Positions 35,563-45,222 of a DNA stretch of 64,000 nucleotides are shown here, piece after piece. Source of the stretch: Clostridiales bacterium (GTDB taxonomy: Bacteria; Bacillota; Clostridia; Saccharofermentanales; Saccharofermentanaceae); contig JAFWDK010000029.1 of the NCBI GenBank assembly GCA_017513085.1, positions 1 to 64,000 of the forward strand, written 5' to 3'. Positions within the stretch are counted from its first letter, which is position 1. Each line of letters starts with the position of its first letter. A program made the position numbers and the translations under genes. The notes under the pieces were generated by a model. The model worked only from the letters and a program-made list of their open reading frames with translations, was not told the DNA's origin and did not search any database.

Positions 35563-37299
35563 TCACTCCTGTTTCGGATCTTCTTTCGCTTCGTCATCCG
35601 CGTTCACATCCTTGGGCATTTTATTCACCACGGAAATATTCGGTAGTGCTTTTTCATCCGAGGAAAGGTTCTGCCGGTCAGCGGAGGCTTGCGCTTTTGC
35701 CTGGAAAACCGCCATCTCGTCGACATCACTCAGAAGTCTTGGCACGCTGAAGTAATATCCTTGCAAATAATCGATGCCGGCCTGTTCACAGAGGGTGGCC
35801 TGTTTTTCATTTTCCACGCCTTCAGCAACTGTGAGGATCTTCATTTCTTTGCAAAAAGCAACGATGCTCTTGATCAAAGCATATCCGCGTTCGTTATCGA
35901 TATGTGAGGTAATGGAACGGCTGAGCTTGATCTCATCGATCGGAACATCGGCCAGCATCACGTAAGAGGAGAAACCGGAATTGAAATAATCAATGGCGAT
36001 CCGGATGTTGTGCTTGTGCAGGAACAGAAGGTTTTCACGGATCAGATACGGATCTTCCGGAAGCCGTCCCGCGATTTCAACCATCACGTTCTCTGCTCCG
36101 ATTCCGGAATCTTCCACAGCCCGGACAAACTCCTGGACACTTTTTTCATTTAACTCTGAAGCAGCAAAATTGATATGGAAAAGACGATTCTGATTGATCG
36201 GAAGCCGGGCATAGCGAAGCGCTTCCTTCGTGATGAACAAGGTCAATTCGTGAAGACAGGTCGTCTTCTCCAGGATCGGAACGAATTCTTCGGCAGTCAT
36301 TTTCGAACCGTCTTCGCGGATCCACTTGGCAAAGATCTCGACACTTCGGGCCTCTTTGGTCTTGGCATCATGAATGGTCTGATAGGAGGCCTGGACAAGA
36401 CCTTTGGATATAGCGGTGGAGAACTCACTGGCAATGCTGACGGTTCCCTTATAATAGTCGCGCATCGCATCTGTATATCTGCTGATCTGCTGATCTTTCA
36501 AGAAGGAATAACGAAGAGCAATGTTGGCATTTCGGATGCCGTCGGAAAGGCTCTCATTTTCCTGAATGATCGTAAAACCAATACGGTAACGGACATAAAC
36601 GGGAACCTGATTAACAGAGATCGTCACATCGTTGAGGTTGCTAAGAGAAGCCAGAAGGCTTTCCAGACTTCCTTCTTCCGACCGATGAGTGACCGTTATC
36701 GCATAGTTCAGGTCATGTTCCTTGTAGAGACGTGCATTGGGATAAGAAGAGAGAATATCCTGAAGTTCCGAAGAAATCTTCAAGACGATCGACTGATAAA
36801 ATTCATTCCCGAATAGACCGCGCATGTCGCTGGAATCTATGAAAGACATCATCAGTATCGTCATAGCATGGCCGGTAGTGCGACCGGATCGTTCCAGACT
36901 TGCCATGTTGCTCAGGCCGGTCAATGCGTCCCGGGTAGCCATGTTCTCATAGAACTGCTCGCGCTGTTTCATGATTCCGGAAATCCAGGATATAACGATA
37001 GCCAGGACGAGGTACACAGCCAGACGGATCAGCCACATGAGATCACCCATGTTTCCACCGGTTATGGCAGTGGTCAAAGGTCCCATAGCAAGACCGCACA
37101 ATGTAGCAAAGAAAACACTGTGCCAGATCGGTGTGAAAAGCGCAGTTACCACAATAGGGATCACGATCAGGTTGGCTAAGATATTCGGCGTGCCTCCAGT
37201 CGCACAAACAATATACGTGATCACACCGCTAAAGATATAGTCTGCGATAATAAAAACGGGGAGAAGAGAATCCGCTTTTTTGCCATTTTTTTTGTTCAT
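35563..37299 (-). CDS. membrane protein with degenerate GGDEF and EAL domains
   Basis: 578 residues. Four to five N-terminal membrane helices (to about residue 110), then a GGDEF-like domain (about 120-285; DALTGLSNMASLE is kept but the active site reads YKEHD in place of GGDEF). An EAL domain follows (about 295-540). In the EAL domain the Glu of VEIFAKW, Asn of INFAASEL, Glu of VMVEIAG, Lys of IKLSR and Glu of EGVE are present, but the DDFGTG loop reads DYFNSG, losing the second metal-binding Asp. So it is probably weak or inactive as a c-di-GMP phosphodiesterase and may be a receptor. A charged C-terminal tail follows. Convergent with the GT4 gene. Confidence 0.82.
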   Translation of the reverse strand: MNKKNGKKADSLLPVFIIADYIFSGVITYIVCATGGTPNILANLIVIPIVVTALFTPIWHSVFFATLCGLAMGPLTTAITGGNMGDLMWLIRLAVYLVLAIVISWISGIMKQREQFYENMATRDALTGLSNMASLERSGRTTGHAMTILMMSFIDSSDMRGLFGNEFYQSIVLKISSELQDILSSYPNARLYKEHDLNYAITVTHRSEEGSLESLLASLSNLNDVTISVNQVPVYVRYRIGFTIIQENESLSDGIRNANIALRYSFLKDQQISRYTDAMRDYYKGTVSIASEFSTAISKGLVQASYQTIHDAKTKEARSVEIFAKWIREDGSKMTAEEFVPILEKTTCLHELTLFITKEALRYARLPINQNRLFHINFAASELNEKSVQEFVRAVEDSGIGAENVMVEIAGRLPEDPYLIRENLLFLHKHNIRIAIDYFNSGFSSYVMLADVPIDEIKLSRSITSHIDNERGYALIKSIVAFCKEMKILTVAEGVENEKQATLCEQAGIDYLQGYYFSVPRLLSDVDEMAVFQAKAQASADRQNLSSDEKALPNISVVNKMPKDVNADDEAKEDPKQE

Positions 37300-37426
37300 A
37301 AGAAACCCCTCATATGCCTCATAAACCTATTACCATTTTACAGCGACAGTATAAAAAAGCATATACTGATTTGACTAAATTTCCAGAATGTTGATAATTA
37401 GTAAAGGGAGTATACGGAGGAAAAGC

Positions 37427-38962
37427 ATGCGCAAACAATGGTTCCAATCTTTGCTTATGAGACGAGCGATCATTATTCTGATCCTGCTCGTGGAAATTGC
37501 GTCTTTCTTTTTCCTTATTGCAGCCGGAACACTATATTCGGACATCGCTTCAGTTCTTTTTCGTGTGATCAGTGTTATTGTGGCACTGTATGTGATCAGC
37601 AAAAACGATAAAGGCGGTTACCGTCTGATATGGGTATTTCTTATCCTGTTCCTTCCGGTTTTCGGAGGCGTGTTGTATGTGTTCCTTAACTCGCAGATGG
37701 TTACCGATTATTACGCAAAAAATCTGGGAGAAGTTATCGAAAAAACAAAGGATGAGCTGGTGCTTTCCAACGAGGTGAGAGAACGTCTCGGACAAGATCA
37801 TCCGGAGTATTTGAAGAATGTGGACTATCTTCAGAATACCATGCATTTTCCGATCTTCAGCCACACGAGAAGCAAGTATCTTTCTCCGGGCGAAGAATTC
37901 TGGCCGGTGTTTCTGAAAAGTCTTCGCAAGGCGGAAAAATATATTTTCCTGGAATACTTTACGATCGGTGAAGGAAAGTTTTGGGATTCTATTCTTGAGA
38001 TCCTGAAGGAAAAAGCGGCTTCCGGTGTGGATGTGCGGATCATGTATGACGATATGGGCTGCTTCCTCAGTCTTCCGTCGGATTTCCCGGAACAGATGCA
38101 AAAACTCGGAATCAAGTGTACGAAGTTTAATCCTTTCCGTCCGTTCTTTACGACTATCCAGAATAACCGTAATCACAGAAAGATCACTTCAGTGGACGGA
38201 AAGATCGCTTTCTGCGGAGGCTTGAATCTGGCGGACGAATACGTTAATGAAAAAGAACGCTTCGGTTACTGGAAGGATGCTGCCGTTATGCTGGAGGGTG
38301 AAGGCGCGTGGAGCCTTACCGTATTTTTCCTGCAGATGTGGATCGCGGTGCATCGTTCCGACGATGTCATCGCGGATTACTATCCTTGGAAAAACAGCAA
38401 ATGTCCGATTGAGGAAGAAGGATATTACCAGCCGTATTGTGACTCGCCGATCGATAGTGAATATGTCGGAGAAAATGTGTATATGAACATGATTACTTCG
38501 GCCACAAAATCGATCTATATCAGTACACCATATCTGATATTGGATGAAAACATGATCACGGCTTTAGGCCTTGCTGCCAAAAGCGGCATCGATGTGCGTA
38601 TCGTGACGCCGAGCAAATACGATAAATGGATGATCCATCAGGCAACGAGATCTTTCTACAGGGATCTGGTCCGCTCCGGAGTACACGTCTATGAATACAC
38701 CCCTGGATTTATGCATGCCAAGACCGTTGTTGTCGATGACCGCGCGGCTGTCGTCGGCTCGGTCAACTGGGATTATCGTAGTTTGTATCTCCATTTTGAA
38801 AGTGCGGTCTGGATGTGCAATACTGACACCGTTCACGATGTATATAACGATCTTTTAAAGTCATTCTCACTTTCTGACGAAGTTTTACCGCAGGAATTGA
38901 ATTACCATAGAGGCTGGAGTTTATTCCGCCTTGTCCTTCGTCTCATTGCGCCGATCTTCTGA
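37427..38962 (+). CDS. cls: cardiolipin synthase
   Basis: A 511-residue phospholipase-D-superfamily enzyme that joins two phosphatidylglycerols into cardiolipin. Two N-terminal membrane helices (about residues 10-75) are followed by two HKD motifs: NHRKITSVDGKIAFCGG and HAKTVVVDDRAAVVGSVN. The cls-type FLEYFTIGEGKFWDSILEIL and DMGCF strands are present. An ATG at 37388 is in frame, but 37427 is chosen because cggagg ends at 37420, six bases before it. Acts at the inner face of the membrane. Confidence 0.92.
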   Translation: MRKQWFQSLLMRRAIIILILLVEIASFFFLIAAGTLYSDIASVLFRVISVIVALYVISKNDKGGYRLIWVFLILFLPVFGGVLYVFLNSQMVTDYYAKNLGEVIEKTKDELVLSNEVRERLGQDHPEYLKNVDYLQNTMHFPIFSHTRSKYLSPGEEFWPVFLKSLRKAEKYIFLEYFTIGEGKFWDSILEILKEKAASGVDVRIMYDDMGCFLSLPSDFPEQMQKLGIKCTKFNPFRPFFTTIQNNRNHRKITSVDGKIAFCGGLNLADEYVNEKERFGYWKDAAVMLEGEGAWSLTVFFLQMWIAVHRSDDVIADYYPWKNSKCPIEEEGYYQPYCDSPIDSEYVGENVYMNMITSATKSIYISTPYLILDENMITALGLAAKSGIDVRIVTPSKYDKWMIHQATRSFYRDLVRSGVHVYEYTPGFMHAKTVVVDDRAAVVGSVNWDYRSLYLHFESAVWMCNTDTVHDVYNDLLKSFSLSDEVLPQELNYHRGWSLFRLVLRLIAPIF

Positions 38963-39028
38963 TTCCGTTATTTCATAAGACTTCACTGCCAAATGCGGGA
39001 AAAGAAGAGTCACGGCATCTCCCAAACG

Positions 39029-39037
39029 TGATAAAAT
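39029..39037 (+). promoter_or_regulatory. extended -10 element before the PPK2 gene
   Basis: TG-a-TAAAAT, about 43 bases before the ATG, with no good -35. Weak evidence. Confidence 0.4.
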
Positions 39038-39079
39038 AAGGCTACAGACAGTCTTGGTTTGGAAGGGGGCAGTGGCTCT

Positions 39080-40552
39080 ATGTTAAAGAACGCATATTTA
39101 AACGAAAAACCCGAAAAAGAAATGCTCAAACAACGGCTGAAAGAACAGGAAGATCTTCTGTTTGTGAATCAGAACAAGATCAAGGATAACAAATTACCTG
39201 TGGTGGTTCTCGTTGAAGGCTGGGGAACAGCCGGTAAGGGGACGCTTATCGGCAATGTCATCAATAATATCGACCCGCGTTTTTATAAAGTTGCTACCTT
39301 CGATATGCCGACGGATCAGGAGAAGAGGAAACCATTTCTTTGCAGGTATTTCGAGGCGCTTCCGGAAGCGGGTAAATTCCGTTTTTATAACACCGGATGG
39401 ATGAATGAGATCGTGATGGGAAGACTTGACGGTTCCATGTCTGATCCGCTTTATGAAAAAAGGATCGCGAGCATCCGCAGATTCGAACGCCAGCTTACGG
39501 ATAATGGTTATCTTGTATTGAAGTTCTTTATGCATATTTCCGAAGAAGAGCAGAAGAAAAGGATCGACAATCTGAAATCGGATATCGACACAAAGTGGCG
39601 TGTCAGCAACGATGACCTCTGGCAGAATAAACACTATAAAGATTGCGAAAAGATCTTCGAAAAATATCTTGAAGATACGGATACTTCTTCTGCCCCATGG
39701 TATATCATCGACGCGAAATCCATGAAGTGGGCAGAACTCCAAGTGCTTGAGCGCATGAACGAAGGTATCGATATTGCGCTTCAGAATCACTCTCTGGCAG
39801 TGCCGCTTCTGCAAAATACATTCCCGCTGGTGAAGATGCCGAAGCTCTCGGATATTCCTCTTAAGGGGAAAGAATTGACCGAAGAGGAATACAAGGAAAA
39901 ACTCAATAAACTACAGGATCGTCTGTCCGAACTTCATAACCGTCTGTACAGAAAACGTGTGCCGCTGATCATTGCCTACGAAGGATGGGATGCAGCAGGA
40001 AAAGGCGGTAACATTAAGCGCATTGCCGAGGCCCTGGATCCGAGAGGGTACGAGGTGCATCCTATTGCCAGCCCGGAACCGCATGAAAAGGCACGTCACT
40101 ATCTGTGGCGTTTTTGGACAAGACTTCCGAAGGACGGACACGTTGCGATCTTTGACCGCACATGGTACGGCCGTGTGATGGTGGAACGGATCGAGGGTTT
40201 CTGCTCGGAGAATGATTGGAAGCGCGCTTATAACGAGATCAATGAGTTTGAAAAAGAACTCGATGACTGGGGCGCAGTCATTATCAAGTTCTGGGTGCAG
40301 ATCGATAAAGATACGCAGTTAGAGAGATTTACTGACCGTCAGAATACGCCGGAAAAGCAATGGAAGATCACGGACGAAGACTGGCGTAACAGAGAAAAGT
40401 GGGATATCTACGAAGACGCCATCGACGAAATGATCCAGAAGACGAGCACCAAGTTTGCTCCTTGGTATATTCTCGAATCCGTGGACAAAAAATACGCGCG
40501 CATCAAGGCACTCCAAATCGTGATCGATGCTTTGGAGAAAAAACTGAAATAA
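39080..40552 (+). CDS. two-domain PPK2 polyphosphate phosphotransferase
   Basis: 490 residues containing two PPK2 domains, the layout of polyphosphate:AMP phosphotransferase (class II PPK2), which makes ADP from AMP and polyphosphate. The C-terminal domain (about 275-490) is intact, with YEGWDAAGKGGNIKRIAEAL (Walker A) and IFDRTWYGRVMVERIEGF (Walker B and lid). The N-terminal domain keeps EGWGTAGKGTLI, but its second motif reads YNTGWMNEIV, without the DR..Y residues, so it is probably structural, as known for this class. The ATG at 39080 is used because aaggggg precedes it; an upstream TTG at 39059 has no ribosome site. Confidence 0.88.
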   Translation: MLKNAYLNEKPEKEMLKQRLKEQEDLLFVNQNKIKDNKLPVVVLVEGWGTAGKGTLIGNVINNIDPRFYKVATFDMPTDQEKRKPFLCRYFEALPEAGKFRFYNTGWMNEIVMGRLDGSMSDPLYEKRIASIRRFERQLTDNGYLVLKFFMHISEEEQKKRIDNLKSDIDTKWRVSNDDLWQNKHYKDCEKIFEKYLEDTDTSSAPWYIIDAKSMKWAELQVLERMNEGIDIALQNHSLAVPLLQNTFPLVKMPKLSDIPLKGKELTEEEYKEKLNKLQDRLSELHNRLYRKRVPLIIAYEGWDAAGKGGNIKRIAEALDPRGYEVHPIASPEPHEKARHYLWRFWTRLPKDGHVAIFDRTWYGRVMVERIEGFCSENDWKRAYNEINEFEKELDDWGAVIIKFWVQIDKDTQLERFTDRQNTPEKQWKITDEDWRNREKWDIYEDAIDEMIQKTSTKFAPWYILESVDKKYARIKALQIVIDALEKKLK

Positions 40553-40555
40553 GCC

Positions 40556-42532
40556 TTACGGCGTCAGAAAACGATCCCTGCCGGCATTGTGCGATTTTTT
40601 CATTTCGTACATGGCGGTATCTGCTATACGGAGATATTCTTCAGAGTAATGACGGAGGATCTCTTCGCTCAACTCATCGCAAGTCGTTCCTTCCGGAGAC
40701 GTAAGTTTCTTCGGAGGGATCTTGACGCAGAAACCTGCGCTGACTCTAAAAGAGAATTCCTTCTTGTCTCTGACCAGATGATTGTCGATATATTCATACA
40801 GAGTGCTTGTATAAGCATTTGCTTTCGCTTCGGTATAATCCTTGGCTAAGACGACGAATTCGTCGCCGCCGGTGCGCAGACAAACTTCGCCGGAGGTGGC
40901 AGCATAACGCATGCCGTCAGCGATCGTGCTGAGGCAGTAATCTCCCTCGGCATGACCATAATTGTCGTTGATCAGCTTCAAATCATCCATGTCGATCATC
41001 ATGGTGCAGAGCGGGATCCGCTTCTTCCAGCATTCACTGAAGATCTCCGAGAAGACCGGTTCATAGGCATGCCGGTTGAACAGATTGGTCAGCATGTCAC
41101 GGTTATAAAGATTCTCCAGACGCTGCACGGTCATATTCAGCTTTTGCCTTATTCTCCAGTTCTCAAGCATAGAACCGAGGTTAACGAGCCAGGATTTCAT
41201 GAACAGAGATTCGTGTGCGTGGTTCTGCGGAGTAACAATGATGTATCCCATGTAGTACTGAAGGTGATGGATCGCAAAAATATAGTACGGGTTCGGATCG
41301 TTCAGTAAGTCTGGTGGAAGAAGATCCTTCTTATGGAAAGTCCTCCGCTTGGCCGGCTTGTTTCCGATAAATCCCGCCACGACAGTCATCTCTTCGTCAA
41401 GTTTGGAAAAATCAGGAGGAATCACCCGCTGCTGTTCCCAGTTTGGCGCGAGACATAAAAGCAGATTCGAGAAACCGGAGTTAATAGAAGAATTCTTCGT
41501 GATCTCTTCAAAACAATCCTCCATTGTTTCGGCGCTGCTGACGCTCAAAATGAGGTTGGTCGTCGAAACGGCCAGATCCGATACACGATCGAGACGTCGA
41601 GTATAAATGCTACGGATGTCGTCGATGTTGTATGTGTTCATCGGCTTACAGCCACAAGATTGATTACACAAAAGATCTCCAAGAATGAGTTTGTGAGAGA
41701 GAGGTTCTTGAGTATCCCAGAAATGCTGAAGCGTATAAATGCCATCGTAGCCGGATTGATAGAACGGCTGTGCACCGGTCGTAATGGATGGATAACCTTG
41801 TCGTGCTTCTTCCAGACCATCGAAGCCGGTGATCAGAATATCTCCGGGAATGTCTATCCCGCGTGTGTGACAGGCGTCGACCAGACCGACTGCGGAATAG
41901 TCATTCGCGCACACAATAGCATCCGGGTATTTCTTTCCGTGCTTCTTGCAGTCCTCGAGGATATAGTCCAACGCAGGCTCGCCGCAATCGTGCCATAGTG
42001 TACCATAGTAGACTTTCGCCGGATCGTATTCGATACCGTTTGCTTCCAATGCTTGCCGGTAGGCATCGATGCGTGGCTGGGTAAAAGCACGCTCCTTCAG
42101 TCCGGCCAGGTGATAGATATCTTTGCAGCCATGAACAGTGATCAAATGCTCGACAATATTAAAAAAGGACTTGTCTTCGTCATTTACGATGCTGGGGTAA
42201 CGTTCGTCGAATCCTCCGACGTTGACAATAGGCAGCTTGGTCTTGGAAAGTCGCTCGTCAAGATGATGAAGGGTGTAAGGACCATAGGTGAGGTCAATAC
42301 GGACAATACCGTCGAAATCATCAAAATCAGGAAGCTCAAATACGACGACATCGCCTTCGTCATAGTCGGCATATTGTTCATAGATCTCACTACTGAAAGA
42401 ATCACTGAAGCTGGCAAAGAAGATGAGCTTGATATCCAGTTCGAGGGCAGCTTTAGTAATGCCCTCCGCAATAGCATGCGTCATTGGTTCATATATATTT
42501 GCAGTAAAAACAGCTACTTTCTTTCTCGCCAT
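40556..42532 (-). CDS. LacI-type sensor fused to a diguanylate cyclase
   Basis: About 658 residues. The N-terminal 320 residues form a periplasmic-binding/LacI-type sugar sensor (KKVAVFTANIYEPMTHAIAEG, PDAIVCANDYSAVGLVDAC, ILITGFDGLEEA) with no helix-turn-helix. A central region with QSCGCKP follows, then a C-terminal GGDEF domain (about 490-655) with the intact site RTGGDEFVVLA and DMDDLKLINDNYGHAEGDYCL. It should make cyclic-di-GMP in response to a small ligand. No signal peptide, so sensing is cytoplasmic. The ATG at 42532 has GGAG nine bases upstream; an ATG at 42559 has none. Confidence 0.87.
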   Translation of the reverse strand: MARKKVAVFTANIYEPMTHAIAEGITKAALELDIKLIFFASFSDSFSSEIYEQYADYDEGDVVVFELPDFDDFDGIVRIDLTYGPYTLHHLDERLSKTKLPIVNVGGFDERYPSIVNDEDKSFFNIVEHLITVHGCKDIYHLAGLKERAFTQPRIDAYRQALEANGIEYDPAKVYYGTLWHDCGEPALDYILEDCKKHGKKYPDAIVCANDYSAVGLVDACHTRGIDIPGDILITGFDGLEEARQGYPSITTGAQPFYQSGYDGIYTLQHFWDTQEPLSHKLILGDLLCNQSCGCKPMNTYNIDDIRSIYTRRLDRVSDLAVSTTNLILSVSSAETMEDCFEEITKNSSINSGFSNLLLCLAPNWEQQRVIPPDFSKLDEEMTVVAGFIGNKPAKRRTFHKKDLLPPDLLNDPNPYYIFAIHHLQYYMGYIIVTPQNHAHESLFMKSWLVNLGSMLENWRIRQKLNMTVQRLENLYNRDMLTNLFNRHAYEPVFSEIFSECWKKRIPLCTMMIDMDDLKLINDNYGHAEGDYCLSTIADGMRYAATSGEVCLRTGGDEFVVLAKDYTEAKANAYTSTLYEYIDNHLVRDKKEFSFRVSAGFCVKIPPKKLTSPEGTTCDELSEEILRHYSEEYLRIADTAMYEMKKSHNAGRDRFLTP

Positions 42533-42664
42533 TGTCCTGTGCTCCATATCTTTTGCCATGTGCGAACTAAACCAATCTTATAATACTACAAAGAACCATA
42601 AAAAATGTTGCGAAGTTATGAACAGTTTGCGTGTTATAAACAGGAATATAAGGAATCTTCGATT

Positions 42665-42694
42665 GCGGACTTGGGAGCGTCCGGCACGGTCCGC
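42665..42694. other. hairpin in the largest intergenic gap
   Basis: gcggac (42665-42670) pairs with gtccgc (42689-42694) in the 295-base gap between the cyclase gene and the aconitase-family gene. It lies upstream of the latter's promoter. No T-run, so not a terminator; possibly an operator or chance. Apart from this and the promoter I see nothing in the gap. Confidence 0.3.
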
Positions 42695-42710
42695 GAATTT
42701 GCCTGGCTTC

Positions 42711-42738
42711 TTGAAACTTCTCGTGATTTCCATATAAT
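42711..42738 (+). promoter_or_regulatory. sigma-A promoter of the aconitase-family gene
   Basis: TTGAAA (42711-42716), 16 bases, TATAAT (42733-42738), followed by an 85-base leader with an aaggagg ribosome site. Confidence 0.7.
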
Positions 42739-42827
42739 AGATATGTTTAGTGAATAAGGATCCGGCATGTGATCATTCCCAAAGAGGAGATATCGCCTGA
42801 TCCCGCATATATCAAGGAGGTTTTTGT

Positions 42828-45116
42828 ATGATTTCATTACTTGATTCCGGCGCGTACCTGATCCGTGGTACGGAGATCATCCCGGACAACCAGGAGGCAG
42901 CCGCTGCGATTGCTGCGAAGACCGGCAAAACAGTGACGAAGGAAGAGGCAAAGAAAGAGACCATCGCTTATGGTATTTTGAGAGATCACAATACCTCCGG
43001 CAATATGGAGAAACTGAAGATCAAGTTCGATAAACTGACTTCCCACGATATCACATTCGTAGGTATTATCCAGACTGCTCGTGCTTCCGGACTTCAGAAA
43101 TTCCCGGTTCCGTATGTTCTGACGAACTGCCATAACTCTCTTTGCGCAGTTGGCGGAACGATCAATGAAGATGACCACATGTTTGGTCTTTCCTGCGCTA
43201 AGAAGTACGGTGGTGTTTATGTACCACCGCATCAGGCTGTTATCCATCAGTTTGCACGTGAGATGCTTGCCGGTGGCGGCAAGATGATCCTGGGTTCGGA
43301 CTCCCACACACGTTACGGTGCCCTTGGTACCATGGCAATGGGTGAAGGCGGACCGGAACTGGTTAAGCAGCTTCTCAACCAGACATATGACATCAATATG
43401 CCGGGCGTAGTCGCGATCTACCTCAAGGGCGCACCGGTAAAGGGCGTTGGTCCGCAGGACGTCGCTCTCGCGATCATCGGCGCCGTTTTTGCTAACGGCT
43501 ACGTAAAGAACAAGGTCATGGAGTTTGTCGGACCTGGCGTAAAGTCTCTCTCGACTGACTTCCGTATCGGTGTAGACGTAATGACTACTGAGACAACATG
43601 TCTGTCCTCCATCTGGCAGACAGATGACGAAGTGAAGAGCTTCTACGATATTCACGGACGTTCCGGTGATTATAAAGAACTGAATCCGGGTGAAGTGGCG
43701 TACTATGATGGCGTGGTCGAGATCGATCTTTCCACGATCCGTCCGATGATCGCTATGCCGTTCCATCCGAGCAACACCTACACGATCGAAGAACTCAAGG
43801 CAAATCTTGACGATATCCTGAACGATGTTGAGAAGCGTGCAAAGGTTTCTCTCGGCGATGCTGTGGATTTCTCCTTGAGAAGCAAGGTCGTGAACGGAAA
43901 GTTTATGGTGGATCAGGGAATCATTGCCGGATGCGCCGGCGGTGGATTTGAAAATATCTGCGCCGCGGCAGACATTCTGAAGGGTAACTACATTGGCTCC
44001 GATAAGTTCACTCTTTCCGTTTATCCGGCTTCTATGCCTGTTTATATGGAACTTGTTAGAAATGGTTGCGCGGCAACGATCATGGAGACCGGTGCCATCA
44101 TCAAGACTGCTTTCTGCGGACCGTGCTTCGGAGCAGGAGATACGCCTGCTAATAATGCGTTCAGTATCCGTCATAGTACGAGAAACTTCCCGAACAGAGA
44201 GGGAAGTAAACTCCAGAATGGTCAGATTTCTTCTGTTGCCCTCATGGATGCTCGTTCCATTGCAGCGACAGCAGCAAATAAAGGCGAGCTGACCGCGGCG
44301 ACCGAGTTTGACGGAGAGATCGGTAAGTATAAGTACTTCTTTGATTCCAAGATCTATGCGAACCGGGTATTTGATTCCAAGGGTGTCGCTGATCCTTCCC
44401 AGGAGATCCACTTTGGTCCGAATATTAAAGACTGGCCGGCAATGGTCGCTCTGACAGACAATCTGGTACTTCGCTGTGTTTCCGAGATCCATGATCCGGT
44501 AACTACGACTGATGAATTGATTCCGTCCGGAGAGACTTCTTCTTACCGTTCCAATCCGCTCGGTCTTGCTGAGTTCACTCTGAGCCGTAAGGATCCGGAG
44601 TATGTCGGACGTGCGAAAGAGATCCAGAAGGTCGAGAAGGCTAGAGAAGAAGATAAGAAACTCTGTGAGTTGTTCCCGGAGATCCATATTGTGATGCAGA
44701 CTATCAAGAAGGACTTCCCGGAAGTGCATCGCTCCAACACAGGATTCGGTTCCACCATCTTTGCCGTGAAACCAGGTGACGGTTCAGCTCGTGAGCAGGC
44801 TGCTTCCTGCCAGAAAGTGCTTGGCGGCTGGGCAAATATCGCTAATGAATATGCAACCAAGCGTTACAGAAGCAATTTGATCAACTGGGGTATGCTCCCG
44901 TTCCTCATTGAGGAAGGCGAGCTGCCGTTTAAGAATCTTGATTACATCTTTATTCCGGGTATCCGTGAAGCAGTAGAGAAGAAAACCGAGGTCATCAAAG
45001 CTTACACGGTTACGGAGAGCGGTCTGAAGGAATTTGACCTGCGTCTTGGAGATCTTACTGATGAAGAGCGCCAGATCATTTTGAAAGGCTGCCTGATCAA
45101 CTATAACCGGGTATAA
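42828..45116 (+). CDS. aconitase-family hydratase
   Basis: A 762-residue 4Fe-4S hydratase of the aconitase superfamily, similar in layout to the YbhJ-type hydratases rather than to AcnA or AcnB. Visible: [32 protein letters not shown] (substrate loop), cluster cysteines in [13 protein letters not shown] and [18 protein letters not shown], and the C-terminal swivel domain with [23 protein letters not shown]. The Cys in AGCAGGG sits where aconitase has SCTNS, so the substrate may differ from citrate. No citrate synthase or isocitrate dehydrogenase is adjacent. Cytoplasmic. Strong biased codon use suggests high expression. Confidence 0.85.
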   Translation: MISLLDSGAYLIRGTEIIPDNQEAAAAIAAKTGKTVTKEEAKKETIAYGILRDHNTSGNMEKLKIKFDKLTSHDITFVGIIQTARASGLQKFPVPYVLTNCHNSLCAVGGTINEDDHMFGLSCAKKYGGVYVPPHQAVIHQFAREMLAGGGKMILGSDSHTRYGALGTMAMGEGGPELVKQLLNQTYDINMPGVVAIYLKGAPVKGVGPQDVALAIIGAVFANGYVKNKVMEFVGPGVKSLSTDFRIGVDVMTTETTCLSSIWQTDDEVKSFYDIHGRSGDYKELNPGEVAYYDGVVEIDLSTIRPMIAMPFHPSNTYTIEELKANLDDILNDVEKRAKVSLGDAVDFSLRSKVVNGKFMVDQGIIAGCAGGGFENICAAADILKGNYIGSDKFTLSVYPASMPVYMELVRNGCAATIMETGAIIKTAFCGPCFGAGDTPANNAFSIRHSTRNFPNREGSKLQNGQISSVALMDARSIAATAANKGELTAATEFDGEIGKYKYFFDSKIYANRVFDSKGVADPSQEIHFGPNIKDWPAMVALTDNLVLRCVSEIHDPVTTTDELIPSGETSSYRSNPLGLAEFTLSRKDPEYVGRAKEIQKVEKAREEDKKLCELFPEIHIVMQTIKKDFPEVHRSNTGFGSTIFAVKPGDGSAREQAASCQKVLGGWANIANEYATKRYRSNLINWGMLPFLIEEGELPFKNLDYIFIPGIREAVEKKTEVIKAYTVTESGLKEFDLRLGDLTDEERQIILKGCLINYNRV

Positions 45117-45142
45117 TTGGTTCTGAAATAATGACACTGAAG

Positions 45143-45180
45143 AAGGCGCTATCTCAAACAAATGAGGTAGCGCCTTTTTA
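45143..45180. terminator. hairpin terminator after the aconitase-family gene
   Basis: aaggcgctatctc pairs with gaggtagcgcctt (one G-U pair), followed by ttttta. It lies between convergent genes and may serve both. Confidence 0.85.
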
Positions 45181-45222
45181 GGTCAACAAGAATGGACGGA
45201 AAATATTGTCCGACCTGAAGGA

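Noticed and set aside
42837..44729. 630-codon open frame antisense to the aconitase-family gene
   Set aside because: It lies wholly opposite a clear gene, its translation matches no domain and lacks a ribosome site. Biased codons on the sense strand remove antisense stops.
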